A program made the translations under genes and the position numbers. Below, piece by piece: positions 55,381-64,000 of a DNA stretch of 64,000 bases (the first letter of the stretch is position 1; every line of letters begins with the position of its first letter). The notes under the pieces were generated by a model, which made no database searches, was not told where the DNA came from, and was given only the letters and a program-made list of their open reading frames with translations. Source of the stretch: Azoarcus sp. KH32C (GTDB taxonomy: Bacteria > Pseudomonadota > Gammaproteobacteria > Burkholderiales > Rhodocyclaceae); NCBI RefSeq assembly GCF_000349945.1, contig NC_020516.1:5017167-5081166 (forward strand), read 5' to 3'.

Positions 55381-55976
55381 CGCGGCGCCCCCGCAAGGAA
55401 GGTCCAGCGTGTCCAGTCGGTGCTCAGATTCCAGTCACGGCTGCCGATCGCGGTCACCTGGAAGGGCTTCGGCAGCAGGCTGGTATCGAGCTGGAAGCGC
55501 AGCGCAACGTTGTAAGAGGTGCCAGCCTGTAGCGCCGTGATGGGCGCAATCTGCCAGTTACGGATGCGCAGCATCGTGCGGACGGCCTCGTCCAGGGTCT
55601 CGAAGCTCTGGTGCAGACTGCCGACCGAGAGTCGATAGCTGCGCGTGATCGCGTTGTACGACACGCGGAAATTGAGCGTGCGGTCGGCGACGATCTCGTT
55701 CAGCCAGTACCAGCGTTCGCGTTCGACGATAAATTGCGCCGAGAAATACAGGGACACACCGCGCGACACGGCATCAACGAGTCGCGGGTTGAGCTCCACA
55801 TCGATGTCGGCGTTGACGACATAACCCTCCTCGCCCGAAACGATTTCCGCGTAGCCGATGCGGCCCTCCGCGGCGATCGCGGCGAGTGGCAGCCACAGAC
55901 AGAGCAAGGCCGCAGTGGCGACGGTGCGCAGGCGATCAAGCAGTTTTTTCGACAAGCGCGTAGTAGAAGCCGTCAT
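55377..55976 (-). CDS. DUF4390-family exported protein
   Basis: 199 residues from the ATG at 55976. A signal peptide ends at AIA/AE. The mature region has SRGVSLYFSAQFIVERERWY and ends RDWNLSTDWTRWTF, the pattern of DUF4390. The function is unknown; the gene is regularly found between rsmB and ntrY in betaproteobacteria. Its start lies inside the end of rsmB (41-base overlap), and its stop overlaps the ntrY start, so the three are probably one transcript. Confidence 0.85.
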   Translation of the reverse strand: MTASTTRLSKKLLDRLRTVATAALLCLWLPLAAIAAEGRIGYAEIVSGEEGYVVNADIDVELNPRLVDAVSRGVSLYFSAQFIVERERWYWLNEIVADRTLNFRVSYNAITRSYRLSVGSLHQSFETLDEAVRTMLRIRNWQIAPITALQAGTSYNVALRFQLDTSLLPKPFQVTAIGSRDWNLSTDWTRWTFLAGAPR

Positions 55977-57255
55977 GATCGGCGTCGGGGAGGAATTGGC
56001 GGTCGGGCTGCCCGTCGATATCGATCCGGCGGGCATCGTTGTGGCGGGCGCAGAAGGCGGCGATCTGGCGTGCGTTTTCGTCGTCGAAGACGGAGCAGGT
56101 GACGTAGAGCATCCGGCCGCCGGGCGCGAGCGTCGGCCACAGCGCGTCGAGGATCTCGGCCTGCTGCGCGGCGAAACGGCGAATATCCTCCGGGCGGCGC
56201 AGCCACTTGATGTCAGGATGGCGCCGCGCCACACCGGAAGCCGAACATGGCACGTCCGCGAGAATGCGGTCGAACGGCCGCCCGCCCCACCAGGCCGCAA
56301 CGTTGCGGCAATCGGCGGTGCGCACCGTCGCCGCGAGGCCGAGGCGCGCGAGGTTGTCGCGGATGCGCTGTGTGCGGACCGGGTCGAGCTCCAGCGCCAC
56401 TAGATCGACAGGCGCCATCTCCAGGATATGCGCGGACTTGCCGCCCGGCGCTGCGCAGGCGTCGAGCACGCGCTGTCCGGTTTCGAGTCCGAGCCAGCGT
56501 GCCGCCCACTGTGCGCCCGCATCCTGCACCGACAACCTGCCCTCGGCGAAGCCCGGCAAAGCCGTCACCGCAACGGGCGTGTCCAGCACCAGCGCGCCGT
56601 TATCCAGCTCGCGCACCGACAGTCCCGCTGCGCGAAGCGCCGCGACCGTGCCCGGGATGTCGGCACGCTGGCGATTGACGCGCAGCGCCATCGGCGGATG
56701 CATGTTGCCCCCCGCCAAGGCGGCTTCCCAGTGATCCGGAAAGGAGTGCTGCAGACGCTTGATCCACCACGCGGGATGCCGGTAACGCGCGGCGAGATCG
56801 CTCTCGACCGTCGCCGCAAGTGCGTCGCGATTGCGCAGGCAATTGCGCAGCACGCCATTGATCACCCCCTTCAAGGCAGGGATCAGCGACGCTGCAGCAT
56901 CGACCGCCTGATCGACGACGGTATGGGCCTGCTGCGGATGGCTCTCCAGCCGGTTCAAGGCCACGAGCAACAGCGCGTGCAGTTCGGTCGGCAAGGGCTT
57001 GTGCAGCAGGCCTCGCAGCACCGCGTCGCCACGCCCGTACGCGCGCAGACAACTCCACACCAGATCACGCACCGCCCCGCGAGTCGCGTCCGGCCAGCGC
57101 GGATTGGCGTTCAAGGCCCCCTCCCAGGCGTCGGTCAGGTTGGCGCCTTCGAGCACGGCGGCGACCAGCTCCGCTGCATGGGCGAGGCTGTAGGCCAGGC
57201 TATCGATCGGAAGCACTAGCGGCTTTGCCGGGTAGGAAGAAGGTCTTGGGGCCAA
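55936..57255 (-). CDS. rsmB: 16S rRNA (cytosine(967)-C5)-methyltransferase
   Basis: 439 residues. RsmB methylates C967 of 16S rRNA using SAM. The N-terminal NusB-like RNA-binding domain (LLVALNRLESHPQQAHTVVD) is followed by the catalytic domain: SAM site DACAAPGGKSAHILE, catalytic Cys in DVPCSASGVARRHPDIKW, and VTCSVFDDEN with the second Cys. Length is normal. It is the first gene of the rsmB-DUF4390-ntrYX unit, 45 bases after speE. Confidence 0.95.
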   Translation of the reverse strand: MAPRPSSYPAKPLVLPIDSLAYSLAHAAELVAAVLEGANLTDAWEGALNANPRWPDATRGAVRDLVWSCLRAYGRGDAVLRGLLHKPLPTELHALLLVALNRLESHPQQAHTVVDQAVDAAASLIPALKGVINGVLRNCLRNRDALAATVESDLAARYRHPAWWIKRLQHSFPDHWEAALAGGNMHPPMALRVNRQRADIPGTVAALRAAGLSVRELDNGALVLDTPVAVTALPGFAEGRLSVQDAGAQWAARWLGLETGQRVLDACAAPGGKSAHILEMAPVDLVALELDPVRTQRIRDNLARLGLAATVRTADCRNVAAWWGGRPFDRILADVPCSASGVARRHPDIKWLRRPEDIRRFAAQQAEILDALWPTLAPGGRMLYVTCSVFDDENARQIAAFCARHNDARRIDIDGQPDRQFLPDADHDGFYYALVEKTA

Positions 57256-57300
57256 GAAAACGATCCGTTCAGAGTGGGTGGACCGAGCCCCTTGCAGGAC

Positions 57301-58164
57301 TCAGCGGAACATGTCGCGCAGGAAATTCGGTAATGCGAACTGCGCGCGATGCACCTCGCCATTGTAATACTGCAGAGCCCCGATGCCGCGTGCTGCAAGA
57401 CCTTGATCCACATCTTCCGCATTCAGCGTAGTCGGATCGAGCGTGTCGGAGGCCACCCCAAGACCCCAGAGCGATCCATAGAGCGGGATGTACAGGAAAT
57501 AGGGCGATACGTGCCGATAGATCGTTCTCAGGCGCGCCACGAGATCACGTACGCGGTCGCGCTGGAAGATCGGCGAACCGAGATGCAGCGTCAGCGCGCC
57601 GCCCTCGTTCAGCAGCGCCTTGCAGGCAGCGAAGAAGCTCTCCGTATAGAGCGCCTCCGCCGGGCCGACCGGGTCGGTTAGATCCAGCACGATCAGGTCG
57701 AAGCGCTCCGTCGGATTCACCGCCCGCTCCGCCACGTAGCGCAGGCCATCGCCGATCCGAAGTTCGAGCCGCGGATCGTCGAGCGCGCCGCGGTGCACCG
57801 CCTGCAGGTGCGCCCTCGCGATCTCTACGACCTTGGCTTCGAGTTCGACGATCACGGCGCGCTCGACATCCGGATATTTCAGGATCTCCTCCGCCGAGCC
57901 GCCGTCTCCGCCGCCGATGATTAACGCGCTGCGCAGCCCCGCATGCGCCGAGCCGGCAACGTGGATCAGGTTCTCGTGGTAGAAAAACTCGTCGCGTTCG
58001 GAAGTCATGAAGCTTCCGTCCAGGCAGAAGAGCTTGCCGAGTTGCGGCGTATCCCAAACCTCGTAACGCTGATGGGCAGTCTCCCCCGCTTCGAGAAGGC
58101 GCCCGCCGCGCAGGCCGAACCGGACGTCGTCGTTCAGGGCTTCGTAAAGGAAAGGATCCTTCAT
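57301..58164 (-). CDS. speE: Polyamine aminopropyltransferase (spermidine synthase)
   Basis: 287 residues from the ATG at 58164 with GAGGAG upstream. It transfers an aminopropyl group from decarboxylated SAM to putrescine to make spermidine. Seen: DEFFYHENLIHVAG, the decarboxy-SAM loop IIGGGDGGSAEE, and LDLTDPVGPAEALYTESFF with the catalytic Asp. No SAM decarboxylase gene is adjacent. Polyamine substrate preference cannot be read from the motifs. Confidence 0.92.
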   Translation of the reverse strand: MKDPFLYEALNDDVRFGLRGGRLLEAGETAHQRYEVWDTPQLGKLFCLDGSFMTSERDEFFYHENLIHVAGSAHAGLRSALIIGGGDGGSAEEILKYPDVERAVIVELEAKVVEIARAHLQAVHRGALDDPRLELRIGDGLRYVAERAVNPTERFDLIVLDLTDPVGPAEALYTESFFAACKALLNEGGALTLHLGSPIFQRDRVRDLVARLRTIYRHVSPYFLYIPLYGSLWGLGVASDTLDPTTLNAEDVDQGLAARGIGALQYYNGEVHRAQFALPNFLRDMFR

Positions 58165-58276
58165 CTCGACGCTCCTCGGTTTCGCTGTGGATGTGACAAT
58201 CGGCACGGCCGGCGGTTTTCGGCGTTGGCGGAGGCCGAGCGGACAACGCGATGTTCCACGTGAAACATGTCTCGCG

Positions 58277-59050
58277 TTAGTGCGCCATGAGATCCCAGCC
58301 CATCTTCGCAATCAACACGCAAACGACGAACAAAAACATCTTGCGCACGAAGCCCACGCCATGACGCAGCGCGAGGCGGGAACCCGTGATCGCGCCCGAC
58401 AGATTGCAGGTCGCCATGACCGCTGCGGCAGACCATAGGATCGGCACGTTCAGCGCAAAGAATGCAATTGCCGCGATATTTGTCGCGACGTTCAGGATCT
58501 TCGCCGTCACGGAGGCGCGCAGGAAGTCCATTCCCAGCACCCGCACGAAGAGGAAGATCAGGAAGCTGCCGGTGCCGGGACCGAAGAAGCCGTCGTAAAA
58601 ACCGATGCCCAAGCCGATCGCCGTCGCAATGATTCGCGCACGGCGCCCGTCCGGGTGTTCCTGAGCCGAGACGCCGAAATCCTTGCGCGCAAAAGTGTAG
58701 GCGGCGACCAAGATCAAGAGCACGAGGATGACCGGCTTCAGCAGCGTCGGCGGAAGATAGGCGACGGCGCGTGCACCGCACCAGCTTCCGACCAGTGCCG
58801 CGATCGCCCCCGGTAAGGCAACGTGCCACGGCACGGCGACACGGCGCGCGTATTGCATCGCAGCGCTGCTCGTCCCGACCACGCTCGCCAACTTATTGGT
58901 GCCGAACAGGGTAGCGGGCAGCGTCTGGGGGAACGCTGCGAACAGGGCCGGGATCTGGATTAGGCCCCCTCCTCCAACCACCGCATCGACCAACCCCGCG
59001 AAGAAAGACGCAATTCCAAGGAGGAGCAAGACGGAGTCGAATTCGGGCAT
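58277..59050 (-). CDS. TSUP (TauE/SafE) family permease
   Basis: 257 residues with about eight membrane segments. Seen: GLVDAVVGGGGLIQIPAL near the start and GFYDGFFGPGTGSFLIF in the middle, the paired repeats of the TSUP family. Members export or import sulfite, sulfoacetate or other small anions; the substrate here is not known. It is 112 bases upstream of speE on the same strand. Confidence 0.9.
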   Translation of the reverse strand: MPEFDSVLLLLGIASFFAGLVDAVVGGGGLIQIPALFAAFPQTLPATLFGTNKLASVVGTSSAAMQYARRVAVPWHVALPGAIAALVGSWCGARAVAYLPPTLLKPVILVLLILVAAYTFARKDFGVSAQEHPDGRRARIIATAIGLGIGFYDGFFGPGTGSFLIFLFVRVLGMDFLRASVTAKILNVATNIAAIAFFALNVPILWSAAAVMATCNLSGAITGSRLALRHGVGFVRKMFLFVVCVLIAKMGWDLMAH

Positions 59051-59125
59051 CTCGGTTCTGTTTCACGTGGAACAACGGTCGCGGGATCGCAATGATACCC
59101 GCGATGTGATCCTCCTTCGGCTCCG

Positions 59126-59803
59126 CTACGAGCCCGCGCACGAGCACCGGTTAAACGGATGCGAGCGTCTGTCCCCCTGGGGCGTACCGGGGAATCCTTC
59201 GCAACCGACGATATGTTCCAGCAGGACCTCGTACGCGATGAAGCGAACCAGCTTCACCATCGTCAGCGCGCCGTCGTGATAACGCTCGCGCCACCGTTTC
59301 GCCTCCGACAACATCCCTTCGTACGCCTCGACCTCGTCATCCGATAGCGGATGTCCGGCGCGTTCCAAGAGCTTGTGCTCCGCTTCGCAATGCGCCTCGA
59401 ACGCCCACAACAACTCGTATAGACCCAACTCAATATCGTCGCGCGGCCTATCGCTCTGGATGTCATCAATCACCTGGTTGCACCGAGCAAACAACTCTCG
59501 GTGCTGATCGTCCACTATTGGATGACCCACCTCGAATGTCGCTCGCCAGACCAGTTGAGAGAGCCCTTCCTCGGGCCGACCGCGACTACTGCCCCCCCCA
59601 GTCTCCCGCGCCGCCTCCGCCGCCATCGCTCGCCTAAAACGCCATCGCATCCGCCACACGACGACTCCAGCCGACACCAGCAGGGCCCCGCTCAGCTGCG
59701 CGATCACATTCCTCAGCAACAGCACGGTCAGTACCCCGCCGACCAGATAGAGATGCGGAAGGGACTCGTACAACCAAGCCGGCTTGTATCCCGAAAACAT
59801 CAC
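59126..59803 (-). CDS. Membrane-anchored hemerythrin-domain protein
   Basis: 225 residues. One or two membrane segments occupy about 16-50, and a basic linker follows. The hemerythrin domain spans about 85-200: GHPIVDDQHRELFARCNQVI with an iron-ligand His, AHCEAEHKLLERAGHPLS with the His pair, and a final LEHIVGCE. These give the ligand set expected for a diiron O2-binding site. Such proteins sense or store oxygen, or shield membrane oxygenases; the role here is inferred only. It stands alone between the TSUP permease and mnmE. Confidence 0.85.
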   Translation of the reverse strand: MMFSGYKPAWLYESLPHLYLVGGVLTVLLLRNVIAQLSGALLVSAGVVVWRMRWRFRRAMAAEAARETGGGSSRGRPEEGLSQLVWRATFEVGHPIVDDQHRELFARCNQVIDDIQSDRPRDDIELGLYELLWAFEAHCEAEHKLLERAGHPLSDDEVEAYEGMLSEAKRWRERYHDGALTMVKLVRFIAYEVLLEHIVGCEGFPGTPQGDRRSHPFNRCSCAGS

Positions 59804-60005
59804 CCTTTCCCTAATGCCTCAAGTCGTGTGAGGGCCGCGATGAGCCATTCCCACTACCGTCCTGGGGACTCCCAATTAATGCAAACCGGCTATCAATTTG
59901 TCATCATTTGAAGCGAGATGCAAGCCGGGAGGCAGGCGCGAGTGCGACGTAATTCACACCCATCATTGGGGAAACTGGCTGACGGGCGCCCTTGCGACGC
60001 CCGCC

Positions 60006-61361
60006 TCACTTGCCGATGCAGAAGCGCGAAAAAATGACGCCCAGCAGATCGTCGGAGCTGAATTCGCCAGTGATCTCGCCGAGGCATTCCTGCGCCTGAC
60101 GGAGTTCTTCAGCGAAGAGCTCGAGCGCACCGCTCTGCTCGCCGGCAATCTCGACGTGTTCGAGCGCGCGCCGCAACGCGACGAGGTGACGTTCGCGCGC
60201 GAGCACGACGTCTTCCCCATGCGCATGCCAACCGGCCACGCGCAGCAGCTCGCTGCGCAGCAGGTCGATCCCCTGCCCGGCCTTCGCGGACAGGTGGAGC
60301 GCAATCCCGCCCCCGCCGTCGCGGCGTTCCGGCGCCTGTCCGCTGAGGTCGATCTTGTTGAAGACGGTGATACGCTCGACGCCCGTCGGCAGCGCCGCGT
60401 CGATCGTCGCGTCCTCGGCCTCCAGCCCGCTGCGCGCGTCGACCAGGCGCAGGATCACGTCGGCGCGTTCGATCTCGCGCCAGGTCCGCTCGACCCCGAT
60501 CTTCTCGACCGGATCGGCGGTCTCGCGCAGGCCGGCGGTATCGATGATGTGGATCGGGATCCCCTCGATTGCGATCGTCTCGCGCAGGGCGTCGCGCGTC
60601 GTCCCCGCGATCTCGGTGACGATCGCCCGCTCCTCGCCGGCGAGACAGTTCAGCAGGCTGGACTTGCCGACGTTCGGCTGACCCACCAGCACGACGTTCA
60701 TGCCCGTGCGCAGCAGGGCGCCCTGGCGCGCGCGGTCGAGCACGTCAAGGAGCCGCCCGCGGATGCCCGCGAGCCGCTCCAGCGCCCGCCCCTTCTGGAG
60801 GAATTCGACTTCCTCCTCGGGGAAATCGAGCGTCGCCTCGACCAGCATGCGCAGGTCGATCAGCGCATCGGTGATGCGATGGGTTTCATCCGAGAACGCC
60901 CCCGACAGGGACCGCACCGCCGAGCGCGCCGCGGCGGCCGTCGAGGCCTCGATCAGGTCCGCGACGGCTTCCGCCTGCGCGAGGTCCATCTTGCCGTTGA
61001 GGAAGGCGCGGCGCGAAAACTCGCCCGGCTCCGCGAGGCGCGCGCCGAGCTCGACGCAGCGCGCGAGCAGCATCTGCATCACGACCGGGCCGCCGTGGCC
61101 CTGCAATTCGAGCACGTCCTCGCCGGTGAAGGAGCGCGGCGCAGGGAAGAACAGCAGAATCCCCTCGTCGATCGTCGCGCCTTTGCTGTCGGCAAAACGC
61201 ACGAACCCCGCATTGCGGGGTTCGGGATTCTTTCCGGTCAGCGCCTGCGCCATCGGCAGCAGGCCCGGACCGGAAATGCGGATCACGCCGACACCGCCGC
61301 GACCGGGAGCGGTCGCGACGGCGGCGATCACGTCAGGCAGGCTTGGCGCCGGTCTTTCCAC
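60006..61361 (-). CDS. mnmE: tRNA modification GTPase MnmE
   Basis: 451 residues. With MnmG it adds the carboxymethylaminomethyl group at U34 of tRNAs. Seen: IAAVATAPGRGGVGVIRISG at the start (formyl-THF-binding domain), G1 GQPNVGKSS, G2/G3 region GTTRD and DTAGLRE, G4 NKID, and the essential C-terminal CIGK. Start ATG overlaps the yidC stop by 29 bases. Confidence 0.97.
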   Translation of the reverse strand: MERPAPSLPDVIAAVATAPGRGGVGVIRISGPGLLPMAQALTGKNPEPRNAGFVRFADSKGATIDEGILLFFPAPRSFTGEDVLELQGHGGPVVMQMLLARCVELGARLAEPGEFSRRAFLNGKMDLAQAEAVADLIEASTAAAARSAVRSLSGAFSDETHRITDALIDLRMLVEATLDFPEEEVEFLQKGRALERLAGIRGRLLDVLDRARQGALLRTGMNVVLVGQPNVGKSSLLNCLAGEERAIVTEIAGTTRDALRETIAIEGIPIHIIDTAGLRETADPVEKIGVERTWREIERADVILRLVDARSGLEAEDATIDAALPTGVERITVFNKIDLSGQAPERRDGGGGIALHLSAKAGQGIDLLRSELLRVAGWHAHGEDVVLARERHLVALRRALEHVEIAGEQSGALELFAEELRQAQECLGEITGEFSSDDLLGVIFSRFCIGK

Positions 61362-62982
61362 CTTCGATCATCCTCGTAATCTTCCACTGCTGGGCAATCG
61401 ACAGCACGTTGTTGACGACCCAGTACAGCACCAGCCCGGACGGGAACCACAGGAACATCACGCTGAACACCAGCGGCATGATCAGCATCACCTTGGCCTG
61501 GATCGGATCCGGCGGCGTCGGGTTGAGCTTGGTCTGCACGAACATCGAGATGCCCATCAGCACCGGCAGGATGTAATACGGATCCTGCGCGGACAGATCC
61601 TGGATCCAGCCGAGCCACGGCGCGTGGCGCATCTCCACGCTGCCCAGCAGCACCCAGTACAGCGAGATGAACACCGGGATCTGCACCAGGATCGGCAGGC
61701 AGCCGCCCAGCGGGTTGATCTTCTCCCGCTTGTACATCTCCATCATTTCCTGCTGCAGCTTGACCTTGTCGTCACCGTAGAGCTCCTTCAGGCGCTGCAT
61801 GCGCGGGCCGAGCACGCGCATCTTGGCCATCGATTTGTAGCTCGCGGCCGACAGCGGGAAGAACAGCGCCTTGATCGCGACCGTCACGAGGATGATCGAC
61901 CAGCCCCAGTTGCCGACGACGCTGTGCACCCACGACAGCACCCAGAACAGCGGTGCCGCGATCACCGTCAGCCAGCCGTAGTCGACGACGAGGTCGAGGC
62001 CCTTCGTGATCGACGACAGGTTCTTCTGCTCCTGCGGCCCGGCATACAGCTCGGCCGAGACCTTGCCCGACTGGCCCGGCGCGATCGTCTCGATCGGCAG
62101 GATCACGCCCGACGAGTACAGGTCATTGCCGACCTTGCGCGCGAAGAACTCGCGCTCGACATTGCCCTGCGGCAGCCAGGCGCCGACGAAGTAGTGCTGC
62201 ACCAGCGCCATCCAGCCGTCGCTCGCCTTCTTCGCGAACTTCGCCTTGCCGTTTTCGATCTCGTCGAACTTCACCTTCTGGTACTTCTCGGCTTCCGTAT
62301 AGAAGGCCGGGCCGGTGAAGGCATTCACGCCGAAGCGCTGTGCGGGCTCGGACGGCTTGCCGTCACGCGTGAACTGGTAGTACGCATGCGGCGCGATGTT
62401 CGCGGAGCCGGCGTTGTTGATTTCCCACGCGACGTCGACGACGTAGCTGCCGCGGTGGAAGGTCAGCAGCTTCGCAACCTTGACGCCGTTCTGCTCGGGC
62501 GCCTCGAGGCGCACGGTGAGCGTGTCCTGGCCATCCTTGAGCACCTGCTCGCCGGCAGGCAGCGCGAAGGTCGTGCGGTGCGTCGGCAGGCCGTCGCCGA
62601 TCAGGCCGGACTGCGCGGTATAGATATGCTCGGCTCCGTCGTCGAACAGCACGAAGTTATGCGTCACATCGTCGCGCGACTTGTGCTTGGTGAGTTCGAG
62701 ATGAACGATGCTGCCGCCCTCGGCCGACACTTCGGCGACGAGCATGTCGGTGCGCACGGTCACGCGCGGCGCGTCCGACACCACGCTGCGGGCATCGGCC
62801 GTCGGCGGCACCGCCGCGGCGCTCGAGCTCGGCGTCGGCACGGCGCCGTCGGCGGAGCTGGTGGCCTGGGGCACGTTGGCCGTCGGTGCGGGCACGGGCT
62901 GGTGTTGCTTCTGCCAGCCTTCCCACAGCATCAGGATCGAGAAGGAGAGGACGAGGAAGAGTATGAGACGACGCTGATCCAT
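61333..62982 (-). CDS. yidC: Membrane protein insertase YidC
   Basis: 549 residues. An N-terminal membrane anchor is followed by a large periplasmic domain (about 40-340) and the conserved five-helix insertase core, including GWSIILVTVAIKALFFPLS and the cytoplasmic LKELYGDDKVKLQQEMMEMY hairpin. It inserts inner-membrane proteins, alone or with SecYEG. Length and order before yidD and rnpA are standard. Confidence 0.97.
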   Translation of the reverse strand: MDQRRLILFLVLSFSILMLWEGWQKQHQPVPAPTANVPQATSSADGAVPTPSSSAAAVPPTADARSVVSDAPRVTVRTDMLVAEVSAEGGSIVHLELTKHKSRDDVTHNFVLFDDGAEHIYTAQSGLIGDGLPTHRTTFALPAGEQVLKDGQDTLTVRLEAPEQNGVKVAKLLTFHRGSYVVDVAWEINNAGSANIAPHAYYQFTRDGKPSEPAQRFGVNAFTGPAFYTEAEKYQKVKFDEIENGKAKFAKKASDGWMALVQHYFVGAWLPQGNVEREFFARKVGNDLYSSGVILPIETIAPGQSGKVSAELYAGPQEQKNLSSITKGLDLVVDYGWLTVIAAPLFWVLSWVHSVVGNWGWSIILVTVAIKALFFPLSAASYKSMAKMRVLGPRMQRLKELYGDDKVKLQQEMMEMYKREKINPLGGCLPILVQIPVFISLYWVLLGSVEMRHAPWLGWIQDLSAQDPYYILPVLMGISMFVQTKLNPTPPDPIQAKVMLIMPLVFSVMFLWFPSGLVLYWVVNNVLSIAQQWKITRMIEGGKTGAKPA

Positions 62983-63006
62983 CGGATTCTTGTACGCTCT
63001 GTAGGT

Positions 63007-63216
63007 TCAGGGAACGGGATCATACCCGCCGGGATGGAATGGGTGGCAACGACCCACCCGCTTGACCGCGAGCCAGCCGCCCCGCAGCGCGCCATGACGC
63101 TCGACGGCCTCGACGGCATACACGGAGCAGCTCGGGTAAAAACGGCAATTGCGCCCCAGCATCGGGCTGACGACGTAGCGATAGACGCGCAGCAGGCCGA
63201 GGAGCAGGATTTTCAT
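63007..63216 (-). CDS. yidD: Membrane protein insertion efficiency factor YidD
   Basis: 69 residues, the usual size. Seen: YRYVVSPMLGRNCRFYPSCS with the paired Cys, and GRCHPFHPGGYDPVP at the end. It overlaps rnpA by four bases and sits between rnpA and yidC, the classical order. Confidence 0.95.
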   Translation of the reverse strand: MKILLLGLLRVYRYVVSPMLGRNCRFYPSCSVYAVEAVERHGALRGGWLAVKRVGRCHPFHPGGYDPVP

Positions 63217-63575
63217 GATCGCTGCACGCGCCCGAACAGCTGTGCGACATCTTCGTTGATCGCCGCACGCGTCGCGCCGCGCACCGGGGCGTGCAGTCGC
63301 ACGATCAGGTCCTGGGGCGGAAGCGAAGCGCGGATCTTGCGGAAGTGTTCGCGCACGATGCGTTTCAGGAGATTGCGCACGTTGGCGTGCTTGGCGAGCT
63401 TCTTCGCCACCACCACGCCGAGGCGGGCCGTTGCGAGCTCGTTGGGGCGGTAGTGGATCATGAAGAACCGCCCCTTGAGAGCCCGCCGAAAAGCAAAAAC
63501 GGATGAAAACTCATCCGTTTTGCATAATCTGTAGGCGCTGAGGAATCGCTCGTCAACGCCCGACGGGCTGCTCAC
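63213..63575 (-). CDS. rnpA: Ribonuclease P protein component
   Basis: 120 residues. RnpA aids the P RNA in 5' maturation of tRNA precursors. Seen: RLGVVVAKKLAKHANVRNLLKRIVREHFR, whose core is KLAKHANVRNLLKRIVREHF, the RNA-binding helix of the family (RNxxKR present). It starts directly after rpmH. Confidence 0.95.
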   Translation of the reverse strand: MSSPSGVDERFLSAYRLCKTDEFSSVFAFRRALKGRFFMIHYRPNELATARLGVVVAKKLAKHANVRNLLKRIVREHFRKIRASLPPQDLIVRLHAPVRGATRAAINEDVAQLFGRVQRS

Positions 63576-63576
63576 C

Positions 63577-63711
63577 TCAGACGGCGAGACGGTGACGGCC
63601 CTTCGCGCGACGGGCGCGGATCACGGCGCGACCGCCACGGGTCTTCATGCGAACCAGGAAACCGTGGGTGCGCTTGCGACGGACGACGGAAGGCTGATAG
63701 GTGCGTTTCAT
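63577..63711 (-). CDS. rpmH: 50S ribosomal protein L34
   Basis: 44 residues, start ATG at 63711 and TGA at 63577-63579. The translation begins MKRTYQPSVVRRKRTHGFLV and ends AKGRHRLAV, full L34 signature. It lies between rnpA and a good promoter, as in nearly all bacteria where dnaA is on the other side. Confidence 0.96.
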   Translation of the reverse strand: MKRTYQPSVVRRKRTHGFLVRMKTRGGRAVIRARRAKGRHRLAV

Positions 63712-63743
63712 TTCGGTCTGCCAGAGTTTGGGTCAAACCGGAG

Positions 63744-63772
63744 ATTTAATTGGATAATATCCTGTTTGTCAA
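63744..63772 (-). promoter_or_regulatory. Sigma-70 promoter of rpmH-rnpA
   Basis: Read on the - strand: TTGACA (63767-63772), a 17-base spacer, then TTAAAT (63744-63749). Spacing is optimal and the -35 is perfect. It is about 33 bases before the rpmH start. Confidence 0.7.
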
Positions 63773-64000
63773 GCACAATTTTTGAATGAACCTGTGGATA
63801 ACTTCGCCCCCTGCGAGTAGAATCCACAGGTTCCGCTTTCTGCCGCACCCCAGCCGCAAATCCGCCATGTGCCGCCGTGCACCGGCGTTTGCGCTGTGCG
63901 ACCGGCCGAAGCATTCCGAACCTTATACCAAGCTGCCGTATCCAGCCCGCCGCCATGGTGTTGCATGGAGCCGGGCGCGTATCGACAAACCGTGCCACAA
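63773..64000. other. rpmH upstream region with DnaA boxes (probable dnaA/oriC border)
   Basis: TGTGGATAA at 63793-63801 is a perfect DnaA box in reverse complement. GAATCCACA at 63820-63828 is a weaker one. No gene is seen to the right edge. The rpmH side of dnaA commonly carries the origin, so dnaA probably follows outside the window. Confidence 0.6.

Noticed and set aside
53008..55515. 835-codon + strand open frame opposite ntrY.
   Set aside because: It is antisense to a kinase with complete H, N and G boxes.

Overview
The window is high-GC DNA from a betaproteobacterium, most likely Rhodocyclales (Azoarcus/Thauera/Aromatoleum type). The placement rests on gene content and order: rsmB-DUF4390-ntrY-ntrX, mnmE-yidC-yidD-rnpA-rpmH, and urease/urea-ABC operons with sigma-54 type promoters. 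No database search was possible, so it is an inference.

Region 1 (1-20.7 kb) is the 3' part of an extracellular contractile injection system (eCIS, a phage-tail-like particle). All genes are on the + strand and tightly coupled. In order they are a 5'-truncated baseplate J-like protein, a tail-protein-I-like baseplate component, three proteins sharing one N-terminal module (one carries a coiled coil of about 295 residues), two poorly characterised structural proteins (the second is tape-measure-like), a AAA+ ATPase, and two large DUF4157 ('eCIS core') proteins that look like cargo toxins. One cargo candidate carries an OmpA-like domain and a metzincin-type zinc site. The other carries an HNH-like motif followed by a long beta-rich region. 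Sheath, tube and spike genes presumably lie upstream of the window.

Region 2 (20.9-31.2 kb) is mixed. It holds three small lipoproteins of visibly lower GC, a membrane-anchored cytochrome c5, a gamma-glutamylcyclotransferase-like protein, tryptophanase, a self-inhibited Fic protein preceded by two identical-spacing palindromes, a fructokinase-MOSC pair, and priA. Region 3 (31.2-39.1 kb, - strand) has an AT-rich gap with a DnaA-box pair, hemE, and a urease operon read as ureD-ureA-ureB-ureC-ureE-ureF-ureG-ureJ. Region 4 (39.4-45.5 kb, + strand) has a diguanylate cyclase, a porin, a small PstS-like periplasmic protein and a chemoreceptor ending in a PilZ domain, then a YihY-type membrane protein.

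Region 5 (45.5-51.8 kb, - strand) is the urea ABC transporter urtABCDE, with a strong sigma-54 promoter and an NtrC-type site upstream. Region 6 (52.0-63.7 kb, - strand) holds ntrX (with a degenerate AAA+ domain), ntrY, a DUF4390 gene, rsmB, speE, a TSUP permease, a membrane hemerythrin, and mnmE-yidC-yidD-rnpA-rpmH. The last cluster runs up to a DnaA-box-containing edge that probably borders dnaA/oriC. Urease, urea import and NtrYX form a nitrogen-scavenging theme.

The most unusual non-coding signal is a dispersed element of about 100 bp present three times (37797-37897, 46294-46392, and inverted at 46481-46586). Its outer and inner helices differ in sequence between copies but keep pairing. 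This is consistent with a selected RNA or DNA structure.
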